Shown piece by piece: positions 15,101 through 27,100 of a stretch of 64,000 bases of DNA. Location: the NCBI GenBank assembly GCA_014706295.1, contig JACSVZ010000037.1, positions 434,001 to 498,000 of the forward strand. Reading direction: 5' to 3'. A model generated the notes under the pieces. It was not told the DNA's origin and made no database searches. It worked only from the letters and a program-made list of their open reading frames with translations. Positions within the stretch are counted from its first letter, which is position 1. Each line of letters begins with the position of its first letter. Made by a program: the position numbers and the translations under genes. Source of the DNA: Lycocorax pyrrhopterus obiensis. Its lineage: Eukaryota > Chordata > Aves > Passeriformes > Paradisaeidae.

Positions 15101-18100
15101 AACACAAAACTATTGCCAGCGGGCACCTGCTGGTGCGGCTTCCCAGGAGGTCCCGGAGGGAAGCGACCCAGCTCCTGGGGCATGGCGGGGCGGGAACAGC
15201 GGGGCTCCCCTGGGATACCCGGCTAATCAGGCTCCTCACAGCCGGCCCATCAGGGGTTCCCGCGGCCGCCAGCAGCCCTTGTCAGGATGCATTAGGAAGC
15301 TCAGTTAACGATGGGATGTGAGCTAATTAAAGCTCCTTTACTTTGGGCATATGACATAAATACGGGTGGGGAATGCTGCAGGGAATCTCAAGGAGCACGT
15401 TTGTTCAGTGGGAAAAGCTGTTGGCTCCTCGTGGTTGTCAGTAATTTGGAAAGGGTCAAAGTTTATGTTGCTCTGAAAATGAGAAGCTGATTATCGCTTT
15501 TTGCTGATTTAGTATTTTCTAAATTAAGACTCTGTTGGTGCTGTTCAGAGTGCCAGGACTCATTTCTCTCTCAACAGCTTGGCTGGGTTATAAATGCTTT
15601 GGGGGCTCAGCCTGAACTGTCCTTTCTGGTTAGGACTGGATCAAAGAGTTGACTTGGGTCTGTCTCGATGTGTAAAGGAAAGTGTAAAAGTCTAGAGCAT
15701 ATAAATTTAACTGAATTCACAAACTTTCCTGCTAAAATGCCCCAAGTAATTCTTAAGAGACTGACCAAAGCCGTGGCAAAAGTATTTTGGGGAACAGCTT
15801 CAGACCAGTAGGCCTTTGAAACCTGACAAACAAACACCTGTTGTGTTTTCAAATAAAAGCATTTTACTTTTTAGTCCCAGTATAATACACCATTGACCAC
15901 AGTGATAGGAAGAGATGAAGCTGTTTGTTGTCTGTGCTTACTGGGGGCCAGTTTGTAAAACGAAATATGTACTGCTTCCACTCTATAACAATGTGTGCAC
16001 TGATGAGCAAAGGAGCTGCTCTAAAAGTTATTTTATGGTAAGTCACAGAAATATATTACATATCAATCCTGAGACGTTGCAGTAAAAGCAGGGAAACTTA
16101 GGCTGCAGAATTTACTGGACAACTTTATCTGTCCCACTGCACCCAGTTCTTGTGTATATCCAAGAATCCTGCATGGCTTTTTGATTTTTGCACTTTCCAA
16201 AGAATAGAAGCAAGATTTGAAGATGACCCTTTTAAACTGCAAATCCTAACAGCATGTATATATGTATGTCTCCTTAGCCTAGAACAGGTACACTCTGAGG
16301 ATTTTTTGCCTCTATAGTCAAGTGCTTAATTTTGAACTGTTTTAATTTACTGACAGACATCAGCATAAAAATTGGCTTCCTCTAAAATACCTTTAACATG
16401 TTGTAGAGTTGTAGGAAATAAAGGTGATTTTTAATGATGTTGCTACAAGGCAAGTGTTTGCTTGTTGAACTCCTTTCTAAATGACTTCTGCAAAGCAAAG
16501 ATGAGAACCAAATAAACCTGTGATTTCTGATTTAAACACAGTTCATTGTGAGGTTTGCACAGAAGTTTTAACTGATCCAGAATTAATTTCATCACTTTCT
16601 CCCTTAATATTCCATTTTGGAATGTTCTGCTTTGCTCAGTCAATAATATTTGTAAATGTACCATTCTCTGACGCTAGAATTACAATGGAATGTTTGGACT
16701 CGGGTCATAATTGTGTATTTATCCTTTTGGGATGTCCTTAGAGAACCAGGCAGTGCCAAGAACTTAAAAAGACTTTAAAAGATGACTAAAACCTTATTTC
16801 CATGCTGTGTGCTTCATGCATCTGGCTTAGAGGGAACAAGCAGTCCAAAGCTGAGTTTCCATTTGCTTTTAATTCTTTTTGTGCCCCATAAGCTTTATTG
16901 TTTGGCACCAGCTTTGGTTCACAAACACTGTATATGGGTGGTTTTGTTTTTCTTCTATTGCTTGAAACAGCAAGGGATATGTAGTCAGTGGTAAAAGGTT
17001 TTTGTGGCAAAACTTCCTTAATTATTGTGCCTTTAAAAACAAACACAGCAAATAATCCAAAACATGAATAGATTAGTTTCTTGTACAGATAGTATTTCAT
17101 CTGCTTTTGCAGATCTTGGTGAATAGTTAGTATTGATTGGTGACACTGTGTAAATGTAAAACAAGAAATGATGAATCATTGATTTACTTGAGTCTGCAGA
17201 GGAGGAAGCTGAGCCCAGCGTGCCCCAGGCTTGCAGAAGTGCAGTAACATCTTCAATGATTGTGAAGTGCTGAGTGGTTAGCATGCTCATCCAAAGATAG
17301 TGTGCACAATAGCATAATGTCCTGGGATTTGGAGGAAAATGTTATATTTCACCCTTCTCAGGAGGATGAGTTTATGTTAGAGCAGCTAGGCAGAAGTGCA
17401 GTGGGGGATGTTTTCTGCTTGTAGTATGTTACCAGTCAGTAGCTTCCTATCTTCCATGAACTAGTCTGGGATGAAAACTAGGGATCCAAGTGTCTTTAGA
17501 GTGTAGACCTGGAAGAAAAGATCAGTGTCCCTCTGTAGAAGGAAAATGGAGAAAGATCCATGTGCTTTGGGGACAAAAAGAGTGAGAGGAGACAGAGGGT
17601 GTCTTGTGAATGAAGGTGGATGAATGCTCAGCTGCCTGGGATTTTCAGGAGGGATTCTCCTTCTGTGCAGGCAAAAGGGATAAGGCAAAGCATTAAACAA
17701 TACGTACTGATGATAAGTTGAAATATTTTAAGTGCCTGAAATGACAGAGCTTTTAAGCAGTAGTCTGGAAGGCTCCTATTCCCCTCTGTCTGGAGAGGCC
17801 AAATGGACAAATAAAATACCCACTTCTCCGTGTGCCATGTGCAGACTTGCTTCATCCAGAAACATTGGGAGCCTTTTGGTCTGGAAGCAGGTAACTTCCC
17901 TTAGCTGAAACGAATGTATTGTGCTGCAGTTCTGTTTCAAGGCAAGGGATGTCTGAAATGGGGAAAATGCAGAGATAAAAGACCAAGTGACTCATTTCTT
18001 TTTTTCATCAACACATAGACAAAGAACTCATTATGAAAATTAGGGTAGAGAAGAGGGAGCTGTTTTTTACAAGTCCCTTGATTAGTTTCATGTTTGTTCC

Positions 18101-21100
18101 ACAGACTGTTGTGTTTGGTTATGTTGGCATTTACATGGCCTTGAGTAGGCTTTGAAGTTATCAGGTCACACCTTATTAACAAAAGCTGAGGAAGACAAGG
18201 GTGGGTTGCACTTTTGGTGTCACCTTTGTTTATCTGGAGCCGATTTGCTGTGTAACTGGGTTAACAGCTCAATAAGGCACCATCTCTGCTCTTTCACGAT
18301 TCTTAAAACCTCAACCTCAGCAGCTGATACTGCACTCCCCAAATGAGGTATCTAAAAGCAAGACGTGGGGGGGGGGGGGGGGGGGGGGAAGTCAAGCCTG
18401 CTTTTGTGCTTCAGCTTGTTCAAATCTCCCTTCAGAGTTTAAGCTGGACTTAAACTGCTTAAATTTCTAATGCTTGCTTAGGTTTCTGATACAGAAGTAA
18501 CTGCTGAGGAACTTGTTCTCAATAAAGTGATTATAACCTACACAGACTGGGCAGGAGGTGTTGTGCAGGTGTTTGGCTGGTTGTCGGTTTTTTATGTTAG
18601 AAATCTTTAATTTTCCTATTGTATAGGTAGATACAATCCTATTAGTCGAAATAGACTTCAGAAACCATTTCAGGGAAAGTATTTCTGAGGTGCACAGAAA
18701 AGTTAAAAAGAAGTGTCAAGTTGTGATCCCCAGCAGGTATTTCACTCAGGTGGTATTACTTGTAATGGGTGATATGGATGGATGTAGATGTGGTTCAGAT
18801 CGGGAATCAGGGTAACTCTAACACCACAGTCTGAATCTTTACTCAAATACGAGTCTAAACCTCACAGAAAGGGTGAGTTGCCCCCTTGCCCAGCAGCCCT
18901 TCCCATCAATTGCTAGTGCCTATGGAACATTCCCTTGTTTTATCTTCCCTGGCATTTCACCTCTAATTGGCAAACCCTGCACCAAAGAGCAGGAGGGGAC
19001 TGGTCCCAGCTGGAAATGGCTCAGGAGGGACCCACTCACTGTGCTCCCTGAGGAAACTCCTTGGTTTGGGTACAAATGGTGCAGATGGTGACAAAAGTTT
19101 GGCTTCAGTCTTTATTAAATGAGGCCAGAAAACAAACAGTCCTGGGGAGAGGGGATGAGGAGCCGCATCAAAAAGTAATTCAACATGAAGTTCATGTCTT
19201 GTAACTAACATGTTGTGAGTTCAGATTTTGTCGCCTGAATCAGGGCAAAATGGAAACATTTCATGGTACATTTGGTATATTAAAATCCTTAAATTGTTTT
19301 GCTTACAGCTGTAATTCAGTGCTATTTTCTAAATAACACAAACAAAAATGTCCCTGTTTAACTTTGGGTTTATAGCTAATGGAGTTTGACTTTTAAACTG
19401 TGTGCATGGGATTTTTTCCTTTTTCCTCCATACTAAGAAAAATGCACTATTACATTAAAATTATGTCTACACACAAACAGGATTGCTATGGACCATTAGG
19501 TGTCAGATTCTGCATCATGGAGGAAGGGAAATTTGAGGAAAGACTGGATTGTATTCACAGGAAGAGCTGGGGTAGTGGAGCTGGACAGTGTGGGTGCGGG
19601 GGGGGAAAGCTGTAAAGAGACATTACCATTTCTCATCAATAAGTTGGTTTAGTCCTGCTGGCTGATTGCCCGGTCATGCACTACTGTAACTTCCAAAATG
19701 TGTTCTTGAAAAATCATTTTCAGGTCTTGTAATGAGTTTGAATTTTGAAGACCTGTTGAGCCTTTCAGTTTTTATAGCAACTACTCTAATCCTCATAAGC
19801 AAAGTATTTTCCCAGAAAAAACCCTAATCTTAAACACGGTTCATAGATAGCTTCAGGTTGGTTTGTATTTCTAGGCTAATTTTTTTTTAAAATAGCATCT
19901 ACATTAAGTTCACAACAAGGTCAGAATTAACTCAGACCTTGACCACTATGTTCTGTTTAGTGTCCATATGATCAAGTCTCAAGAAAGGTCATGGGATTTC
20001 ATTTTCATCCCTGTTGTTAAAATCTACTTGTTTAGATAATTGGAGCCACTGGAGTTGTTTGTCTTTAAGCTCGAAAGGAGTGTTTCAAACTGGGACATTG
20101 TGTCATTAGTGAAAAAGAAACACAGCCTTGGACGAAATGGCAGAAAAATGAGGGGAACTTCATCGTGGCATTGGGCCCATAAATGAACTGTTTGTCCAGT
20201 TCTTTTTTAATCTTCAATGTATCAGGGTTTCACACCAGGTCTAAGTTGTCCTCTGGTGCACACCTGAGCCACAGAGGGCTTTTACCTCTGCAGAGGGTAG
20301 CTGCTGTGGGTGCAGAGGAGATGGTCCTTGAGACATAGGCAGGTCCTTACACATTGAAGTCCTTGTCCTGGAAGAGCTGTGGTCGTGCAGAACACCAGGG
20401 ACTTCAGCACCCTGAGTGTCTTTGACATTCCTGTGGCACCTGGTACATTCCCCAGCCCCAGTCAGAGATGCAGCAAAGCTTTAAATGATCTTTCCTTCCG
20501 CAAGGGTGGAGAGGATGAAGTTTGTTCATTTATTGAAAGGAGATAAAAATGCTGATAGTAGTTGAGAGTGGTACAGGAGGTGTCCAACTACATTTAATCA
20601 AAAACCAGCTAGTGTTTGGAAAGTATTCCAGAAAATTTCCTGCTAGGAGCCCTTTTCTATAATAGCATGCTAAATAAAAAGCAAGGTTTCAGGTTTTCTG
20701 TCTCATTGTCTTGCCTCCCTCCTTCCACCTTCCTTCTGGTTTCTATCTGATTACGTCAGACTAAAGGTCAGCAGATCACAGTAGATCGTTTCTATTTGGT
20801 GCTTTTTCATTGACTTGCACACAGCAATGGTTAGAGTTCTGGGAACAAATCCTGTTTGGACGTAATGTTCCCTTTCATCCATGAGCATGTCTCCCCACAC
20901 TGTTCAAGGTAAGTGTAAGGAGTCAAAATGCTCCACACACACACAGGGTTGTCCCTGGGCCTTTGGTTTGGTACCTGTGGACACTTGTTGGAGGTTAGGA
21001 TTTTTTCTTTTTTTGTTTTTTTCTCTCAGGGAATTTTCTCCCATTTGCCTAAGAGATGATGATGATGATACTTAAGAGAGACAAAAGATGTGCTGGGAGG

Positions 21101-24100
21101 AGGAGGAGGAGGGGGAAGGGTGCAGTTGGCTACCGTAACTGGGGGGGCTTTCTCTTGGGAAGGGCAGAGATACCGAGAGGTGTCTCTGAGGGGTGAGATC
21201 CTGGGCTCAGCTCCTAGCTCTCTCTCTCTCTCTCCGATCGGAGGGGAGACGGCTGGGCTGCGGTTGTTGTGGGGAGAATTCGCCGCCACTGCAGAGTTCC
21301 ATCTTTTACTGCTTCTCCTACCGTGAGTGGGGCTTTGCTCCTAAGAGCAGCCGTTTAACTGGGACCTTATCAACACCTGATCTCGCTGGAAAGGACCCTC
21401 ACCATCTGCTCGGGTGCCTCAGGGGAAAAACCTGGGACCCCAAGCCCTGAGCTCCACCTAGGGAGCATCTCCCGGCTGTTTGTGGGAGCCCGGCTGCCAC
21501 TGCCCAGCCCCGCAGTTTTTCTGCCACTGCTTCGGGTTTCTTGCTACACTTTAACCCAACACCCTGCGTCCGCCCGACCCCCGCGGCTCCTGCTGCGGCT
21601 GCAGAGTTTCTGCTACACTTTGTTTGCCACCCTGCGTGTGCCCACCTCTGCTGTTCCAGCCTGCTGCTCTGAGGTTCCTGCAACAGTTCACTTCACGACC
21701 TGGAGAAGCACTGAGACTGGCTGCACCTCTCCTTCCCCCCTGAGTTTGTCGCAGAAGCCCCTTTTTCCCTCTCCTGCCGGCTGCGCCCGGCGTCACCACG
21801 TGAGGGAGAGGCGGCCGAGCTCGTGCCACAGCGCCCCCTGCAGGCGCGGGGGAATCACCGCACCTGCCCTGCCCGGCCGGGAGCCAGCAGCGCCCCTGGC
21901 GGCCGTGAGCGGAACTGCACCGAGGGGAAAGTGCCTGCGGCCGAGAGAGGCCGGCGCTGGGTCTCTGGTTCTGTTTGTTGTTGCTGCCGTTGTTGTTGTT
22001 GTTTGCCTTGTTATACATGCTAGTAAAGAACTGTTGTTCCTTTTCTCATATACAGGGCCTGAAAGCCCCGTAATTTCAAAGTTATAATAGTTTGGAGGGA
22101 AAGGGGGCCATATTTTCCATTCCAAGGGAGGTTCCTGCCTTCCTTGGCAGACACCTGTCCTTTAAACCAGGACAACACTTCCTAGCACAGCTTGGAATCC
22201 TGTCAGGGGTCTCCCCACGTCATGCTGTGAGTGTGGCCTGGCTCCCACTCCTTCTACAACACAGCTACTTCTACCCTGAGTTACTAAAAATAATTTAGTT
22301 AACTCTTAAAAATGTCTTAGTTTCATGACAGGCATATTTGCCTTGAAGCTTTGCACATATCTTTTCAGAGGAAAAGCTTTGTATCTAAATAACGTTCCTT
22401 TGAGGTTTTGAGGGCTTGCAGTTGGGTCATTGGCATTGCTTTTGGTACATCTTTAGCAGACTTGGTTTGTTTTGGCTTGGCCACAGTAGTTGGTGCACCT
22501 CCTTGTCACCACCATTGTACGTCTTGATGTAGTTCTGAGCTTTCTCCGTGGCAAAAGGATTGGACAGATTCCATTATGTATCAAAATGAGTTGTATAAAT
22601 GTGCATTTCACAGGTAGGATCCAGGCATTTTCTGCAATGAAACTACTTAGGAGAAACAGCTTCCGTTCTTTTAATAACAGAAAAGGTTCTTCTCTTGCAG
22701 TTTGCTGGGACTTTGTCAGATGGTTTGGGAAAGACCATGGATAACAGACATCAGACGGAGCGGGAATACATCCGATATCATGCTGCAACCAGTGGAGAAC
22801 ACCTTGTAGCTGGAATCCATGGACTTGCACATGGTAACCCTTAGCTGTAATCTTAACTCACTTCTCTCTTAAAAGGGATGATCAGATTGTGAAGAACAGT
22901 TACTGTTACTGCTGAATGTTTGCTGGAAGCCTGGGCAGTGGAGCTATCAGAGGCTTTATGCTTGAATTTCAGTGCTGGCAGGTCGGGGTGGGGGCATTGT
23001 TTGGTTTTCAAGTCAACAAAAACTACATTTAATCAGGGCTTTTCACATGTAATTGGAAGTAAAAGCTTTTTTTGCAAATTAAAATGAAATTCCAAAGAAA
23101 GTTCATCCAAAACATCCATTTCTTTGTAGAGGTATGAAATACTCGCACAAACAGTTTTTTTTTTGAGGGCCAGACATTAAAATAAAACATCAGTATGGCT
23201 GGGTTGTAGCTTTCTTATGTTTGCTTTTAGTTCCAGAAACCTGAGTTTCCTTGGAATCTGTACGTCAGTTTAAAGTTACATTTCACCAGTTGGGTTATTT
23301 TGTGGTTTTTTTCAGTGTACTAAGAACTAGAGACATGGACTTGTGTGAAAGGCAGTGGACTAGTTTTAATTTGGCCAGAACTTCACATCAATTTAGTTCA
23401 TGATTTATCTGTTGAAGAAGGTTAAATCAATACAAGCCAAGTTTAAATCAAATATTTATATTTTGCATCATCTTGACTCAGTTTGTTTAAATGTTATTCT
23501 CACAGTGTAACTGTTGCAGCCTGTGCAAAGCTGATTTGGCTTTCACTAAAAGAGGATCTTTTCTATGCTGAGAAAAGTCTTTTTGCTTTGGTCGTACAGA
23601 GACACTGTAGGTATGAAATGGATCATGAAAGGTTCCTCTCGCACCAGTGTTCTGTACAGTCTGACATAAATTGGTAGAAACACAGGAAATCCAAAATATG
23701 TGAGTCTTTGCTGAAAAGTCCATTATGAAAGTACTTAACTGTGTTGTATTATCCAGTAATTAGTGTGACTGTTCTAGTCCTAAGTCTGTGGCATTTTTAA
23801 ATGCTTCCCATTCAGTTTTTTGAAAAAAGAAAGGAACTGTTAATTACTGCATTTCAACAGACAGGATTTAATCATAAACTATAGTTACTCAAGAGGAGAG
23901 ATTTAAATACTTTGTGCTTTTTGAGTTTGGCTGTTGAGATTTGCATGGTCTGTACTTGAGTTACAGACCCCAGAGGAGCCCTTGGCTGCTGGAAGCCGGG
24001 CAGGTGAGTGCTTGAGCCAGGGCACTAGAAACTGATCTTTTAATCATGGAGATGTGAAATCTCTAAAGTGTGTTCTCAGATAATGTGAACTGTTCCAAGT

Positions 24101-27100
24101 CTTTTGAAACCTCAGTAGGTGCTTGATTTCTCAGAGCACTGATGCTTGCAGGAAGGGAAATGTGCACAAAAATGTCTGTCAGCAGCATCATGGTTAAAGT
24201 CATTGAAACTGACTTTAAAGACATTTAAAGTGCCAGTTTAAAATAATTGACTTTGTCCAGTGGAGAAATGCACTCTGTTGTTTTCTGTCTCAAATTGTAC
24301 CAGCTTTTGTGGTGATAGAATTTTGTCACATCCTAAGTAACCAGTTAACCTGTGCAATAGAGGAGGACTCTTGGTGTAAGTGCTGCTGGAAATGAACCAG
24401 TATAGAAATATTTTTAAATACACATATTTAGTGATGAATTAAATATTTTTCTGTGGGATATTATTGTCTGTGCATATGCATGTGTATACTACATATACAA
24501 AGTATAAAGTTATTGGTTAATGTAATTGAGTTTGAAACAGTGTGTATATTAAATTAAATGCACAATAAACCGTGTAGGCAGAGAGCATCAGGTGGATGAG
24601 GTTCTGTACGTTCTAGAGCCAGTAATTCTGGACTTCTCTGCTGCTCTTGTCTTTGCCAGGTATCATTGGAGGACTGACAAGTGTCATAACGTCGACAGTG
24701 GAAGGTGTGAAAACAGAAGGAGGGGTCAGTGGTTTCATATCCGGCCTGGGGAAGGGGCTGGTGGGCACCGTCACCAAACCCGTGGCGGGAGCGCTGGATT
24801 TTGCCTCGGAAACCGCGCAGGCAGTGAGGGACACCGCGACCCTGAGCGGCCCCAGGTCAGCCACCAGTTGGGATTTCTAATGAATAATGCTGTAAAACTG
24901 TGTATTAATGCCTGCTGCAACTTCTGAACTGATTATCTTTCTGCAGGCAAAGCAACAATAATCAAGGTTAACATAAGCTGTTATCAGCCCATTTAATTCC
25001 ATTTGCTTTTTGTTTGATAGATGGCATTTGTTGATACTCTAACAAGAGTGAAATTTGCCCGAAAAATCTGCAACTTAAAACAGGAATTATTAAGCTACAG
25101 CATTAGATAAAGCAAAGGTTTTAGAAAGGCTGTATGTAGTAAGGTTAAACTTCTACCACTAAATCCTCACACAGAGTTGAAATGAAGGAGTTCTCCTTGG
25201 TCTACCTCCAGCTTCCATTTTGCTGTAGAAAAACAGCTCTTGAAAGGTTTGAAGAGTTCTGTCATCAATATAGTGTCACTATCTTCTAATTTTCATTTCG
25301 TGCAAAATTCTCAGTTATGAAAGGGGGTGGCTGTGTGCCCTTATGTGCATGTGCCCATCCTCCTGTGTGTGAGGGATCAGCAGGTCAGGACAGATGCTTT
25401 GGCTTCTTCCTGTGGTCAGTTACTGGTGTAATGTGGGCTCAGCAAAGTAACGATGGTTTTGCTTAAAATAAATAAGTGTTCATTAGTACTGACTGTGAGT
25501 GTAGCAGAGGGAAAGGACCAAGTTCTGAAAGGGCTGCTCTGAGAGAAGAGTCTTTGTGCTCTTTGTGGCCAAAAGTTTGCTTTGTATTACTATGTCCAGA
25601 AGTCCTGTTGTATGTACATGAGACCTGTGTGCTGAAGAAGTGAAAGAAAACCCTAAGTAGGTTTTATTGTCAGAAAGCTTGGAGAAAAATGTCTGAAAAA
25701 TGTTGGGTTTTCTGCTTGTTTTGTCTTCCCATTTGGCTTTTCCATTTGCTGTGTTTTATTATGCCACTCTTGGATTCTGAAGGGTCTGCATCAGGGTTTC
25801 AGTAAACAATAAGTTTGATGAAGTGTGAGTGAGGTGAAGGAAGCCTGAAGAATGACCTTAGGTGGGCTTTGTTCTGAAAATGGAAGTTCGTACATGTGTG
25901 TCTTACATATTTGGGACTTACCCTGATTTGTAAAACCAAGAGGTCAAGGATTGAAATTTGCTAAGTATATTTGCATGCACAAAATTAAATGAGAACTCTC
26001 ATTGCATCCCTGAGGAAACACATCCAGTGTTTCGCTTGCGCGTGTCTTAATTTTGTGACTGTACAGGTTGACTGATTTATGTAAAGGTGGGGAGAAGCAC
26101 ACCTGGCTGTGCTGTTAGCTGGATTTCTGGTTGAGCTGTGTGTCTATTGTAATTTGTTTCAAGATACAAATATTCGTAAAATTCTTGTTTTGACATGCTT
26201 CTGTGAGATACAGCCTGTACACAGTAGGTGTTACCAACAGTTGCCAAACTGGACACCAGCCAGGAGAGAGAGGGCAAGAGGCTCTCCAGCCAGCCTGATC
26301 TTGGGCTTGTGTTCCCTTTGGGAATTACTTCTCTTTGCCTTGTTAACTGTCAGTTCAGAGAAGAGGTTAAGACAGATGAGCTGAACCACGTTTTTGCTTC
26401 CACTAGATTTTGAAATCCTGTTGTCACGGATGAGCACTGTGAAATAATTTTATTTTCTCTTATTTTTTATTTATTTTATTTTATTTTATTTTTTATTTTA
26501 TTTTGTCTACACACAGTCTGTCAAGTATCTGACCCAACAACCTTTTACAAGAGGAAAGAAAAAAAAATGGGAAAAAAGCCCCAACCTTTCTCAAGGTTAC
26601 TCAGTTACTACAGTTCTCCAGTCTACAAAAGTCCGATCAAAACTTTTTTTAGCTAAACAAATGTGCTTGAGAACATGTAGGTAGTGTAAGGGGTGGGGTG
26701 GGACCAGAATGCCACCTCCATCTGTAAGCAGCCTTGCATTCATGTTTTGTTTGGTGTGTGGGTTTTATGTGCTTATATAATGAAGGAGCCAAATTGTTCT
26801 TTTGGGGGTTTAAAAAAGCCCCACACAACAAAGGGTTTGTCTGTTTTCTGGGCTGCCGTGTACCACTATCCCCCCGCCGCATTTGTAACTGCTCAAGTAT
26901 GTGTGGTTTGGAACCGGAGGAGAACAACGTTCCAAGCCCGGGCTGCTGGCTCCGGTTGGAGTGTGCTGGGCTGTGTAGGCTCTTCCAAGCTCGGCACACA
27001 AGAGCAGCCTTCCCTGATGGACGTGACTGAATGTGCATGGGAGGAGCTGATCTCCAGTGTAGTTTTGCACACCTGAAGACTGAGTTCGTAAGTGTGACAA

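Larger units (their letters stand above)
8480..22700 (+). other. Intron 10 (14.2 kb)
   Basis: A long AT-rich intron. It contains a CpG-containing block at about 14970-15370, a run of 22 G at 18367-18388 and a solo LTR at 20986-22174, all listed separately. The rest (8480-14960, 15370-18360, 18390-20980, 22180-22700) is unique sequence in which I recognise no gene, RNA gene or repeat family. The 201- and 155-codon frames in it belong to the LTR. Confidence 0.85.

Noticed and set aside
19915..19945. Inverted CAAGGTC/GACCTTG pair resembling nuclear-receptor half sites
   Set aside because: Seven-base arms with a wide spacer are expected by chance in 64 kb, and there is no supporting context.
21482..22087. 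201-codon open frame, the longest + strand frame in the window, and the 155-codon frame opposite it
   Set aside because: Both lie inside the solo LTR, are low-complexity (Pro/Ser/Arg or Asn-rich from GTT repeats) and match no retroviral or cellular protein.
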